Assembly: GCA_903927025.1 (NCBI GenBank)
Contig: CAIYLG010000034.1
Coordinates: 1-64,000 of the forward strand
Origin: an uncultured Armatimonadota bacterium
Lineage (GTDB): Bacteria; Armatimonadota; Fimbriimonadia; Fimbriimonadales; Fimbriimonadaceae
DNA: 64,000 nucleotides
Direction: 5' to 3'
Shown here piece after piece: positions 54,532 to 63,427 of this stretch. The notes beneath the pieces were generated by a model that was not told the origin of the DNA, made no database searches, and was given only the letters and a program-made list of their open reading frames with translations. The translations under genes and the position numbers were made by a program. Positions within the stretch are counted from its first letter, which is position 1. Every line of letters begins with the position of its first letter.

Positions 54532-55347
54532 CTACTTCATTCCGCTCATTTGAATGCCCTTGGTGAAGTAGCGCTGCGAGAACAGGAAGACGATGACCAT
54601 TGGCAACAGCGTGATGACGGCGGCGGCCATTTGAAGGGGCCAATTGGTGGTGCCGTAGCTATTCTTGAAGATCGAGAGTCCCACTTCGAGCGTCCTCAGA
54701 CGCATGGAGTTGGTGGCGAGGAGTGGCCAAAAGAAATCCGTCCAAACCGAGAAGAACGTGAAGGATGCCACGGTGGCAAGGGCTGGCTTCGAGAGCGGCA
54801 TCATGATTCGGGAGTACACCACCCAGTAGCTGGCGCCATCGATATAGGCTGCCTCATCCAGTTCAAACGGGAGCCCAAGAAGGAACTGCCGGATGAGAAA
54901 GACGCTGTAGGCGCTGGAGAGCCCGGGAATAATCAGGGCGGAAAGCGAATCAAGCAATCCCGCGCTTCGCATAAACAGGTACACGGGAATCTGGGTGACA
55001 ACTCCCGCGAACATCATCGAGGCAAGGAATAGCCAGAAGAGGAATTGGGCTCCCTTAAACTTGATGCGCGCCATAGCGTATGCGGCCAGCGAAGTGATGA
55101 ACAGCTGCCCAATCACCACCGCAACTGCAACGATGATCGAGTTCAGAAAGAAGCGCCCCACCGGAACCTCTGGGCTGAACAGCACCAGCTTATAGTTCCC
55201 CCACTGCGGCTGCTTGGGAATCAGATCCTTGTAGTCCGGAATCGGAGACTTGGCAGGATGGAGCGAAACCAGAACCATCCAAACAAATGGAGCGATGAGG
55301 AAAATGGCAAGTGCCAGCATCGCCAACCAGGAAAAGATTCGCTTCAT
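54532..55347 (-). CDS. Carbohydrate ABC transporter permease (MalG-type)
   Basis: A 271-residue inner-membrane protein with six predicted helices. The EAA loop reads DEAAYIDGASYWVVYSRIMM and is followed by PLSKPALATV, the contact site for the ATPase. PVGRFFLNSIIVAVAVVIGQ and MFAGVVTQIPVYLF are typical. It overlaps the MalF-type gene by four bases. No ATPase gene is in the cluster, so a shared MsmK/UgpC-type ATPase elsewhere is probably used. Confidence 0.93.
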   Translation of the reverse strand: MKRIFSWLAMLALAIFLIAPFVWMVLVSLHPAKSPIPDYKDLIPKQPQWGNYKLVLFSPEVPVGRFFLNSIIVAVAVVIGQLFITSLAAYAMARIKFKGAQFLFWLFLASMMFAGVVTQIPVYLFMRSAGLLDSLSALIIPGLSSAYSVFLIRQFLLGLPFELDEAAYIDGASYWVVYSRIMMPLSKPALATVASFTFFSVWTDFFWPLLATNSMRLRTLEVGLSIFKNSYGTTNWPLQMAAAVITLLPMVIVFLFSQRYFTKGIQMSGMK

Positions 55348-56213
55348 CCGTCCACCTGCTTATTGCCGATCACTCGGAACTGAATGATCGAGACCGACAG
55401 GATGATGAGGAAGAGGACGAAGGACATCGCGCCAGCCTCTCCGACTTGAAATCTCTCCCATGCCGCGCTGTAGATGTGATAGCCCACCACGTCGGTGCTT
55501 CCCTCCGGGCCACCTTTCGTCATCATATAGACCGGGGTAAAGACCTGGAACCCGCCGATCGTTGAGGTGATGACCACGAAGAGTGTTGTCGGCGCGAGCT
55601 GGGGCAGGGTGACGTGCCAGAACTGTTGGTTCTTGGTAGCGCCGTCCAGTTCGGCCGCCTCGTACAGGTAGCCGGGCACGTTCAGGATTCCAGCCATATA
55701 CAGCACCATGCGCGGGCCCAAAGCAACCCAGATGCTCATGAACACCAGCGCCGCCATCGCCCAGCCAGAGGTGCCCAGGAAGTCGGTCCCATTAGGTGCA
55801 CCGAACATGCCAAGAACCGCGTTGATCATGCCCTTCTTGGGCAGAAAGATGTAGATCCAGATCATCGCAATGGCGACCTGGCTGCACACGGATGGCAAAA
55901 AGTAGAGGGTTCTGAAGGCAGTGACTCCCTTCACTTTCTGGGTGACCAAAAGTGCGACTCCGAGTGCCACGGCCGCACCAATCGGAACACTGGCGGCGGT
56001 GTAGATAGCGCTGTTCAGCACCGACTTTAGGAAACCGCCATCCTGCCAAATTCTGAGGTAGTTGCCGAGCCCGATAAATCGCCTTTCGTCCCGAATGAGA
56101 TTCCAGTTATAGAAAGACAGGAAGATGGTGTAGCCGACGGGCAGGACGGCAAAAATGAGCAGGTGAATGGTCGCAGGCAGAGTAAACAGCCATCCTGCTC
56201 GATTGCGCTTCAC
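55344..56213 (-). CDS. Carbohydrate ABC transporter permease (MalF/UgpA-type)
   Basis: A 289-residue inner-membrane permease. The start is typical (WLFTLPATIHLLIFAVLPVG), and the EAA loop is YEAAELDGATKNQQFWHVTL with PQLAPTTLFV. It overlaps both the binding-protein gene upstream and the second permease downstream by four bases each, a tight operon. Confidence 0.93.
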   Translation of the reverse strand: MKRNRAGWLFTLPATIHLLIFAVLPVGYTIFLSFYNWNLIRDERRFIGLGNYLRIWQDGGFLKSVLNSAIYTAASVPIGAAVALGVALLVTQKVKGVTAFRTLYFLPSVCSQVAIAMIWIYIFLPKKGMINAVLGMFGAPNGTDFLGTSGWAMAALVFMSIWVALGPRMVLYMAGILNVPGYLYEAAELDGATKNQQFWHVTLPQLAPTTLFVVITSTIGGFQVFTPVYMMTKGGPEGSTDVVGYHIYSAAWERFQVGEAGAMSFVLFLIILSVSIIQFRVIGNKQVDG

Positions 56214-57502
56214 TGCTTGCCCAACTCCCGATCCACATTCGACGCGAAGTCTTTCAGAGCGGCCCTTGGGTCCTTCCCGCTTTTGAGAACCGAGTCCATC
56301 ATTTTGGTGCCCTCGTCCTCAACGAAGTCGTAGCCCTGGACTTTTGCGCCCCAAGGGTTCTTGCCGGAGGGAACAATCTTGAGGAACTCGCGCTCACGGT
56401 CGTTGACGGCGCGTTCATTGGCGATATCCTTCCGGGCACAAACGCCGATCCCCGTCTTTTGAAGCTGTCTCTGCACGGCCGCGCTGGTGAAGTAGCGAAT
56501 GAATTTCCAGGCGGCATCAGTGTGCTGAGAGTGCTTTCCAATCGCCCAGCCAGATTCGTAAAGCACTGTCACTGGCTTTTGACCGGGTTGGCTGACTGGA
56601 ATCGGGGCCACTCCTACATCATCCAGGTGGATTTTCGGCGCGCTGGTCAGAGTTGTCAGGTTCCAATGGCCGCTCATCTCCATCGCGGCATCACCGTTCG
56701 CAAAAGGGAGCGCGCCTTCCGCCGCCTGCTGGCTGAGCGACGGAGCGACTTTGTACTTGTTCACCAAGTCCCGGATGAATGTGACGGCGTCGACGGTTGA
56801 CTGGCTGGTTGCCGTACTCGATGCCTTTCCATGTTGATCGAGCACATCGCCCGAATTGTTCCAAATCCAAAGGATCCAGCCCGCCATCCAGTTTGTAAAC
56901 GTGTATCCAAATCGGTCGCCCTTGGTCAGTTTTTGGGCGCGATCCAGGAACTCCGCCCATGTCCAGTTTTCGGTTGGATAGGGAACATGCGCTTCATCGA
57001 AGAGGCGGCGGTTGTAGTACATCACCATCGGTGTGAAGTCCACTGGAATCGCGTAAATCGACTTGCCTCGTTGAGCGACTTCAAGGGTGTTTGGAAAGAA
57101 GTCGGATAGGTTGATGCCCTGCTTTCCATTGGTGAGTGGGGCAAGGTCGAGGAGAATGTCGTTGTCAACGAAGACCGCCGCGCTGCTCGCATCCAGCCGG
57201 ATGACGTCTGGTTCAGAGTGGGAAATGAACCCTAGCAGTATCTTCTTGACATAGTCCTGTGAGCCGGGAATTCCTTCGCGCTGAATCTCGATGTTGGGAT
57301 ACAGCTTCTCAAATCCCGCGTAGACGTCTCGCTCGATTTGGGCAGACACGCTGTCATCCCCCGCGCCGCCCCAGTCGGCGATTCGCAGCACAATCTTGCC
57401 GCCGCTAGGCCCTGGGCCGCATCCGGCCATGAGGGCGAATGTTGCTAGTAGGAGTGAGCGTACAGAGTTTTTAACCCATCTGTGATGCTGAGTCAGACTC
57501 AA
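56210..57502 (-). CDS. ABC transporter sugar-binding lipoprotein
   Basis: About 430 residues, extracellular solute-binding protein family 1. The lipoprotein signal ends in LLATFALMAGC (lipobox). Mature features are VLRIADWGGAG, NWTWAEFLDRAQKLTKGDRF, FANGDAAMEMSGHW and YESGWAIGKHSQHTDAAWKF. TTG 57502 is proposed as the start because GGGAG lies 9 bases before it and no ATG or GTG is placed suitably; longer frames would read into the tandem repeat array. The ligand is unknown; MIOX downstream makes inositol or a related polyol a candidate. Confidence 0.85.
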   Translation of the reverse strand: MSLTQHHRWVKNSVRSLLLATFALMAGCGPGPSGGKIVLRIADWGGAGDDSVSAQIERDVYAGFEKLYPNIEIQREGIPGSQDYVKKILLGFISHSEPDVIRLDASSAAVFVDNDILLDLAPLTNGKQGINLSDFFPNTLEVAQRGKSIYAIPVDFTPMVMYYNRRLFDEAHVPYPTENWTWAEFLDRAQKLTKGDRFGYTFTNWMAGWILWIWNNSGDVLDQHGKASSTATSQSTVDAVTFIRDLVNKYKVAPSLSQQAAEGALPFANGDAAMEMSGHWNLTTLTSAPKIHLDDVGVAPIPVSQPGQKPVTVLYESGWAIGKHSQHTDAAWKFIRYFTSAAVQRQLQKTGIGVCARKDIANERAVNDREREFLKIVPSGKNPWGAKVQGYDFVEDEGTKMMDSVLKSGKDPRAALKDFASNVDRELGKQ

Positions 57503-57531
57503 AATGTAGTCGCTCCCAGTGCTAGCGGGTT

Positions 57532-58162
57532 CAAGGCAAGGTGCTGAAAGCCGATTCCCTCGCCCTCGCTCTCGTGAGGGAGAGGGTGGGGTGAGGGTGC
57601 ACTGCAACGCGCCCTTGGCTCCTTAATAAATCCAGGCTTTTGATATTGCGTTAGCTGGTAGGTGATTCTGTTTTCCCAGACTAGTAAGGACGCCGACTTC
57701 GTCGGCAACGCGGAGAGGAATCCACCCCCTCCCCACCCTCCAGCCCGCCACGTTTGGCGGGAGAGGGGGCCGACCCGAGATGCCTTGGCATGAACGATTT
57801 CCGTTTTCTGCACGCATCTGGCCACACTCAAGCCAAAGCGCTGTAAAGCGGTTCCCTCTCCCTCGTGAGGGAGAGGGTGGGGTGAGGGTGCACTGCAACG
57901 CGCCCTTGGCTCCTTAATAAGTCCAGGCTTTTGAGGTTGAGTTAGCTGGTAGGTGATTCCGTTTTCCCGGATTGGTAAGGACGCCGACTTCGTCGGCAGC
58001 GCGGAGAGGAATCCACCCCCTCCCCACCCTCCAGCCCGCCACGTTTGGCGGGAGAGGGGGCCGACCTGAGATGCCTTGGCATGAACGATTTCCGTTTTCT
58101 GCACGCATCTGGCCACACGCAAGGCAAGGTGCTGTAAAGCGGTTCCCTCGCCCTCGTGAGGA
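57532..58162. repeat. Tandem array of about 291-297-base units (two full, one partial)
   Basis: The motif CAAGGCAAGGTGCTG or its variant recurs at 57532, 57829 and 58120, giving units of 297 and 291 bases, with the third stopping at about 58162. Each full unit contains CTCGTGAGGGAGAGGGTGGG, GCGCCCTTGGCTCCTTAATAA, CGCCGACTTCGTCGGC and the hairpin CCCGCCA-CGTT-TGGCGGG (first copy 57744-57761). The array fills the space between the ABC operon and the GH2-like gene. Long open frames through it (e.g. 57499-58344 reverse) come from repetitive composition and are not genes. Bases 58163-58313 carry no feature I can support. Confidence 0.9.
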
Positions 58163-58313
58163 AGAGAAAACTCCGTCGGGTTGTTTGGCTTGTTGAGGCG
58201 TTCAGCGCTCCACGGTTGTCGGGACAGGGTCGCAGCCAGCACCTCTCGGCCTCGAGCTGGCGGTGTCGGGCGCTGCCAACCGACTGCTCGCTGAAACACC
58301 TTTGTCTCCACAT

Positions 58314-60647
58314 GTGGAACTATACAAGAAGGTGAGCAACTCAAGTCGGTCCGGGCAGCGTGAGCCCATCGAACATTGGACGGCTGATTACGGGGAGGGG
58401 CCCCAGCCGATCCGGATTCCGCATGTTTGGCATCTGGAACAGCCAGTTGCCTGGCAAGGTCCAGCCATTTACCGATGCCGACTTGCGGTTCCCGTTGGCA
58501 ATCCTCATCTGTTGTTTCACGGGGTCAGCTATGCCGCTGAAGTGTTTGTGAATGAGGTTTTCGTTATCAAGCATCTTGGTATTTGGGATGCCTTCCGGGT
58601 CGACCTAAGCCCTTGGTCGGGGATGGAAGTCGACATCGCGGTAAGGGTTGTCAAGAATGGCGGCGAGACCTACCCAGTAAAGCAGGTGGCAAGTGGCTTC
58701 TTGCCTTACGTCTATCAGGCGTTTGGCGGCATCTTCCGCCCGGTCGAGCTTGTCGACGGCCCATTGCAAGCTTTACCCGCTCCTGCCGAACCGCGGGCTT
58801 CGATCATTTCTGGACATTTGGCGGTAGACGGCGAGAGGTTCTATGCGAGGGGGGTGCTGACGTGGGGCTGGTACCCAGAGACCGCAAGTCCTCAACCAAC
58901 CGTAGAAGTGATTCGAAACGAAGTCGCCCAGGTGAAGTTGGCGGGGTTCAATCTGGTGAAGTTCTGCCTTTGGCTGCCGCCGCACGAATACCTTGAGGAG
59001 TTGGATCGGCAGGGAATCATGGCTTGGCTCGAGCTGCCGATATGGCTGCCCGCGACCGATCCCGAATCGCTGGCGCAAATGCGCGACGAGTGCCTCCGCA
59101 TTGTGGAGCAGTACCGTCATCATCGCAATATCCTCGCTTGGACGGCAGGCTGCGAACTGAGCGAAGGGATCGATCCTGCGTGGCGGCAAGAACTGGTAGA
59201 GGCGATTACAGTATCCGCGCGGCACCTCTTGGTCAAAGACAATTCCGGAGGCGCCGAAATGTATGGTGGCCATCCGGCAGAGTTCGGCACTTTTGACGAC
59301 TTTCACCCCTACTGCGAGCCGATTTACTACCCGCAAGTTCTGCAGTCACTCAACCACGGGCCTAGGTGCAGGAAGCCGATTCTGCTGGGCGAGTTTAACG
59401 ATTACGATGTCTTTCGACCGATCCAACGGTGGATAGGCGATCCACCTTATTGGGCGAGCTCAGATGAGGCCTTGAATGCGAAAGGGGTTCGCTGGCAATT
59501 CGACTTTCCGCCTCTCCTTGCTCAGTTAAAAGAGCATGTCCCAGATCCCGCCGCAGGAGGGCCCTTCAAGTCAAACTTACCGGATTGGCTGGAGGCGCGG
59601 TCGGCTGAGCTTGAATCCTCCTCGAACAGTCAAGGCGCTTGGATGCGGCAGTCTGCGTTCGACGCGACGCGACTGCATCTGGACGGTGATGGCTGGGTTC
59701 TCACCGGGCACCGCCACACGCCCATCTCTGCGGCAGGGATCGTGGATGATGCCGGCGAACTCGTTTATCCGATTGAAGAAACTCGACGCTGGACCGCAGA
59801 TGTCGGCGTGATCCTGCTACCGAGGCGGACGCCGCCATGGGTGAACGGCGGCAATCGTCCTGGGTGGGAACATTCAACCGTCCGATTCGCCGGCACATCT
59901 CTATTTCAGATTGCGGTCCATGCCGTGAAGGACGTTGACGACTATTTGAAGTGGAGTCTTTTGGATGCCGCTTCCAATCTTGTTAAGGGCGGGACCTCTC
60001 ACCCGCATAACCTGCAGCCATGTGTTGTCGAGGAAGTCACTTGCGGAGGCGAATACGTGGAGTTGGAGGAAGGTCGATACCGGCTCGCGGCTGAGTTTGG
60101 CGGAACCCATCGTGAGTGGCCCATCCAAGTAATTGGGTCGCTTACCGTTGACGACGGGTTTCGGGTGCTGGATTCCTCCCAGACCTGGGGAGCGCTGGAA
60201 CCCGGGGGCGATAGGTTCTGGATTGGCTCGCACACGATTGGCGAGGGTCCGGGCTTGTGGTTTGTTCCCGAGGAGCACACGTTGGCCAAGCCGATGTTTC
60301 GCGAATGCTGCTACGCATGGGATGACAGAGAGTGGGCGGATTCTGGCTGGAGGGACAACTGGGATCTGCTCAGCTTGGTGGTGGGGGACCAAGCCTTGGA
60401 TCCAGCATGGCTGGATGAGTTCTGCCCAGGTTGGGAACCGATGCTGACCCGCTTGGATACGCGAACATATGAGCGGCATCCAGTGCTTGTTCGAACCGGC
60501 GATTCCTTCGTCACCACTCTTCGGCCGCATGGCGGGCTTGGGTGCCAGCCTATCGGGATTCATCGAAACCCGGGGGGTGTCGCGTTGTTGCGTTCATTGC
60601 GGACGCTTGCGTCTGGTTCTGGAAATTCAACTTCTTGTCAGCACTGA
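58314..60647 (+). CDS. GH2-like glycoside hydrolase (beta-galactosidase/glucuronidase fold)
   Basis: About 777 residues with the GH2 layout. First a jelly-roll domain (GPQPIRIPHVWHLEQPVAWQ, LLFHGVSYAAEVFVNEVFVI, FGGIFRPVELVD), then an Ig-like domain, then a TIM barrel (RFYARGVLTWGWYPETA, EYRHHRNIL-like region). The acid/base is probably the Glu in LAWTAGCELSEG, where the usual Asn-Glu is Cys-Glu; the nucleophile is probably the Glu in PILLGEFNDYD. No signal peptide is seen, so it is likely cytoplasmic. The start is uncertain: GTG 58314 is used here, while GTG 58263 and GTG 58332 are in frame and none has a good ribosome site. Confidence 0.8.
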   Translation: MELYKKVSNSSRSGQREPIEHWTADYGEGPQPIRIPHVWHLEQPVAWQGPAIYRCRLAVPVGNPHLLFHGVSYAAEVFVNEVFVIKHLGIWDAFRVDLSPWSGMEVDIAVRVVKNGGETYPVKQVASGFLPYVYQAFGGIFRPVELVDGPLQALPAPAEPRASIISGHLAVDGERFYARGVLTWGWYPETASPQPTVEVIRNEVAQVKLAGFNLVKFCLWLPPHEYLEELDRQGIMAWLELPIWLPATDPESLAQMRDECLRIVEQYRHHRNILAWTAGCELSEGIDPAWRQELVEAITVSARHLLVKDNSGGAEMYGGHPAEFGTFDDFHPYCEPIYYPQVLQSLNHGPRCRKPILLGEFNDYDVFRPIQRWIGDPPYWASSDEALNAKGVRWQFDFPPLLAQLKEHVPDPAAGGPFKSNLPDWLEARSAELESSSNSQGAWMRQSAFDATRLHLDGDGWVLTGHRHTPISAAGIVDDAGELVYPIEETRRWTADVGVILLPRRTPPWVNGGNRPGWEHSTVRFAGTSLFQIAVHAVKDVDDYLKWSLLDAASNLVKGGTSHPHNLQPCVVEEVTCGGEYVELEEGRYRLAAEFGGTHREWPIQVIGSLTVDDGFRVLDSSQTWGALEPGGDRFWIGSHTIGEGPGLWFVPEEHTLAKPMFRECCYAWDDREWADSGWRDNWDLLSLVVGDQALDPAWLDEFCPGWEPMLTRLDTRTYERHPVLVRTGDSFVTTLRPHGGLGCQPIGIHRNPGGVALLRSLRTLASGSGNSTSCQH

Positions 60648-60669
60648 CTGCCCCTAGTTATACTGGGCC

Positions 60670-61032
60670 GTGCCCTATAGAATTCTGGTTAACGACAAAG
60701 CCCAGGCAACTGCGTGGTATCAGCAAATGTTTGGATTCGAAATTCAGGAGGAGTGGGGACCCGCCTTTGCAATTCTTGCGAAGGGGAGCGACGTTCTGTG
60801 GGTTAGCGGACCACAGACCTCAGCGGCGCAGCCGATGCCAGATGGTTCCAAACCCATCCCAGGTGGCTGGAACCGAATTGTGGTCGAGGTGGATGACTTG
60901 GAAGCTGTCCTCAAGAACCTGCGGGAAGCGGGAGCCATCTTCCGAAACGAACCCGTAAGCGGACCAGGCGGAACCCAAGTGTTGGTGGAAGATCCCAGCG
61001 GAAACCCTGTCGAAGTTTTTCAAGCCCGCTAG
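60670..61032 (+). CDS. VOC/glyoxalase-fold protein
   Basis: A 120-residue protein with a vicinal-oxygen-chelate pattern: ILVNDKAQATAWYQQMFGFE at the start, GGWNRIVVEVDDLEAVLKNL in the middle, and VLVEDPSGNPVEVFQAR at the end, where a Glu would be a metal ligand. It starts with GTG, and no ATG is suitably placed. The substrate is unknown. It lies 22 bases after the GH2-like stop. Confidence 0.85.
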   Translation: MPYRILVNDKAQATAWYQQMFGFEIQEEWGPAFAILAKGSDVLWVSGPQTSAAQPMPDGSKPIPGGWNRIVVEVDDLEAVLKNLREAGAIFRNEPVSGPGGTQVLVEDPSGNPVEVFQAR

Positions 61033-61049
61033 ATCGGTTTCTCGCCAAA

Positions 61050-61479
61050 AATTCCCCTCTCTGGAGGTGTGCCCTTCAGGGCGGGGTGGTTCCGGAAGCA
61101 TCCCAACTGGCAGCCAACTACAAGTTCCCGGAGACCACCCCGTCCAGCTTCGCTGTCCACCCCTCCACAGAGGGGAATTCAGCTGGTCGTCCTCTGGAAA
61201 TTCCCCTCTTTGGAGGGGTGCCCTCCAGGGCGGGGTGGTTCCGGAAGCTTGCCTGCTGGTAGCCAGCTACAGGTTCCCGGAGACCACCCCGTCCAGCTTC
61301 GCTGTCCACCCCTCCACAGAGGGGAATTGGGATGGTCGCCAACCGCTAAAATTCCCCTCTTTGGAGGGGTGCCCTTTAGGGCGGGGTGGTTCCGGAAGCT
61401 TGCCGGCTGGTAGCCAGCTACAAGTTTCCGGAGACCACTCCGCCCAGCTTCGCTGTCCACCCCTCCACAGAGGGGAATT
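61050..61479. repeat. Three tandem 130-base hairpin elements with inverted ends
   Basis: Three copies (61050-61179, 61199-61328, 61350-61479), each exactly 130 bases, begin AATTCCCCTCT and end AGAGGGGAATT. They are separated by 19 and 21 bases; AGCTGGTCGTCCTC follows copies 1 and 3. Within each copy GGAGGGGTG pairs with CACCCCTCC and GGGCGGGGTGGT with ACCACCCCG(T/C)CC, so the element folds as one long hairpin. No coding capacity is supported. It resembles a MITE- or REP-like mobile or structural repeat. Confidence 0.9.
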
Positions 61480-61542
61480 TAGCTGGTCGTCCTCCGATGG
61501 GGTTAAAGTGGGAAATTGACGTTTGATTTAAGGTCATCTCGA

Positions 61543-61869
61543 ATGGACAGACAACTGAAACAGCTTTCGTCCACGTTGCTTCTTGTGTTTCTCGGCATCT
61601 CAACGGCGCTGGCGGATGATGGGGCGCTTTTCGATCTTGGCGCACCTCGGATGATGCATGGCGAGTCATCGATTCGGTTGGTGCGGGAGTACGTTCACGC
61701 CACCATTCACCGGGATTACTCGCATGTCTATTGCCGGTTCGTGTTCAAGAATGAGGGGTCTGCGCTTAACGCACGGATTGGGTTCCCAGATGGGAACGAG
61801 CAGGGGTTCGAGGAGGGTAACGAACGATATCCCGCTTACACTTGGGTACAACAAGGCGCTTCCCAATAG
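61543..61869 (+). pseudogene. Truncated secreted protein (DUF4424-like N-terminus)
   Basis: A 108-residue frame with a signal peptide (LSSTLLLVFLGISTALAD). LGAPRMMHGESSIRLVREYV and HVYCRFVFKNEGSALNARIG then resemble the N-terminal part of DUF4424-type proteins, which are usually a few hundred residues long. The frame stops at 61869, and I see no continuation in the other frames. AAGGT lies about 8 bases before the ATG. It lies 64 bases after the hairpin array, so a repeat-mediated deletion may have removed the rest. The family match is by pattern only; it might be a short functional secreted protein. Confidence 0.5.
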
Positions 61870-62043
61870 TCGCTCCGATTCACTAACAGACTAAATTCGT
61901 GGTCGCCGAAGAGGTATGAATGAGAGTGCCAACCATCCAATTCCTGGTCCATGAAGCACTGTGATGTTGGTTGTTGTACGAAATATATCTAGTCAATTCG
62001 CTCGAACTCTTTCCTCAACCTTTGAATCAGGAATTTGCAGTCA

Positions 62044-63342
62044 CTATTTACCGTTTTTGGCCAGTTCGACTGCCTTGGTCAATACATCGTCCGTGCCATT
62101 TCTAATGGCTGTCGCCGTGAGCGGTATCTCAATGTCTGGCTTGACTCCCAGACCTTCGAACCCAGATCCGTCTGGGAAATAGTCTCGCTTCGTGCTGACT
62201 CTGAAGCTTATTCCGTTAGGGCACTGAACCCAATAGGGTTGCCCGGTACTTCCTCCGGTCGCCTCGCCAATGAAGGTAGCGCGTCGATTGTCTTTGAAGG
62301 GAATACAGAAATCTTCGCCGGCCGAGAAAACTCCCCGATCGATCAATATGAATAGTCGGCCCTTAAACCCAGTCGGCTGGTTTGCCACTACGGGAGGAGG
62401 AGAATAGTAATAGCCATACCCAAGACTTCGTTGGACGGTGGCGGCGCCGTAGTCCTCGTCCTTTGAGAGCGCCGAATCCTTTTCAACAGAATCGGCATAT
62501 CCCCCCCAAACGCGGAAGACTGCGATTGTCTGCGGTGTCGTATAGCTTGCCATTCGAAAGGGTCGGTCCATGAGTGAGTTAATGAGTTTGCTTGGCGTGT
62601 TCCCGCCACCGTTTTGGCGAACGTCAATGATCAGACTCTGGGCCGACCGAAACTCTTTAAGGAGGTTAAGCGCATCGTTTTCGAACGTAGCGTTATCGAA
62701 TGCAGGAACCTTGATGTAGCCGATGCGATTAGTTTCAAGCCATTGCCCCCGAGTTTTCTTGGGTATGCGCGCCTCGTAAGGAATGCTTTTGATTCGCACT
62801 GACATCCCATCGTCCTTTTGAAGTGTGAATTCACGTGGAAACAGGAAGCGCGACGAGGTGAATCGATTACGGCAATCTCGGTCGCTGGATGCACAAAGGT
62901 ATTTGCGCTCTGACTCGTAAAACTCCTCAAACGGCTTACCATCTATTTGCTTAATGACGTCGCCGACCTTTAGTTCAGGGACGCGCGACGACTTTACGAT
63001 CCACTTATCTTCAACAAAAGCAGCCGTAAATCCCATGGACTCACCGTTAGAGGTGAAGAGCCATGGATCGTAGAAATTCGTATGTCCGTTTTTGAGTCGC
63101 CCAAAAAACTCCAAACACGCTAAGTCAAATTCAAGTCGACCCTTTGCGGCAAAAGCTTTATCCAAGAGTTTTGGAAACTCGTCTTCAAGTTTGAACTCTG
63201 GGACTGCGGAGAGGTGACCGAAATAGGAATCGACAGCTGAATAGATCTTCGCCGTAATAAAGGCTCGGTCCCTCATTGAGATGTCAGCGGCAGGCTGGAC
63301 ATTGCAAAAAGATAGAATGGCTAGCGCCGCGAGCTCGATCAT
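62044..63342 (-). CDS. S41 family peptidase (C-terminal processing protease-like), exported
   Basis: A 432-residue protein with a signal segment (MIELAALAILSFCNVQPAAD). A PDZ-like region is at about 135-175 (VPELKVGDVIKQIDGKPFEE). The S41 core includes LIIDVRQNGGGNTPSKLINS, LFILIDRGVFSAGEDFCIPF with the Ser nucleophile, and FIGEATGGSTGQPYW. LGVKPDIEIPLTATAIRNGT is the usual C-terminal feature. Base composition is lower in GC than its neighbours (three sampled 60-base rows: 40, 48 and 53 percent, against 67 percent in a row of the GH2-like gene), a hint of separate origin. Confidence 0.88.
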   Translation of the reverse strand: MIELAALAILSFCNVQPAADISMRDRAFITAKIYSAVDSYFGHLSAVPEFKLEDEFPKLLDKAFAAKGRLEFDLACLEFFGRLKNGHTNFYDPWLFTSNGESMGFTAAFVEDKWIVKSSRVPELKVGDVIKQIDGKPFEEFYESERKYLCASSDRDCRNRFTSSRFLFPREFTLQKDDGMSVRIKSIPYEARIPKKTRGQWLETNRIGYIKVPAFDNATFENDALNLLKEFRSAQSLIIDVRQNGGGNTPSKLINSLMDRPFRMASYTTPQTIAVFRVWGGYADSVEKDSALSKDEDYGAATVQRSLGYGYYYSPPPVVANQPTGFKGRLFILIDRGVFSAGEDFCIPFKDNRRATFIGEATGGSTGQPYWVQCPNGISFRVSTKRDYFPDGSGFEGLGVKPDIEIPLTATAIRNGTDDVLTKAVELAKNGK

Positions 63343-63427
63343 TCAGAGCATTTAACCTCACGACCTACTCTGAAATCGATGAGGGGCAACTTTAGAGATC
63401 GATTCCAGATAGGGTGAGTTTCGCCGC

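Noticed and set aside
57499-58344. 281-codon reverse open frame through the tandem repeat array
   Set aside because: The translation only repeats the array twice, including SPHPLPHEGEG-type stretches typical of repeat DNA, and it overlaps the 5' end of the binding-protein gene.
61050-61479. Possible CRISPR array
   Set aside because: Units are 130 bases and spacers of about 20 bases are related to each other; no cas gene is nearby.
61067-61519. 150-codon forward frame across the hairpin elements
   Set aside because: It is a threefold translated repeat of the 130-base elements with no conserved protein feature; the structure is at the DNA/RNA level.
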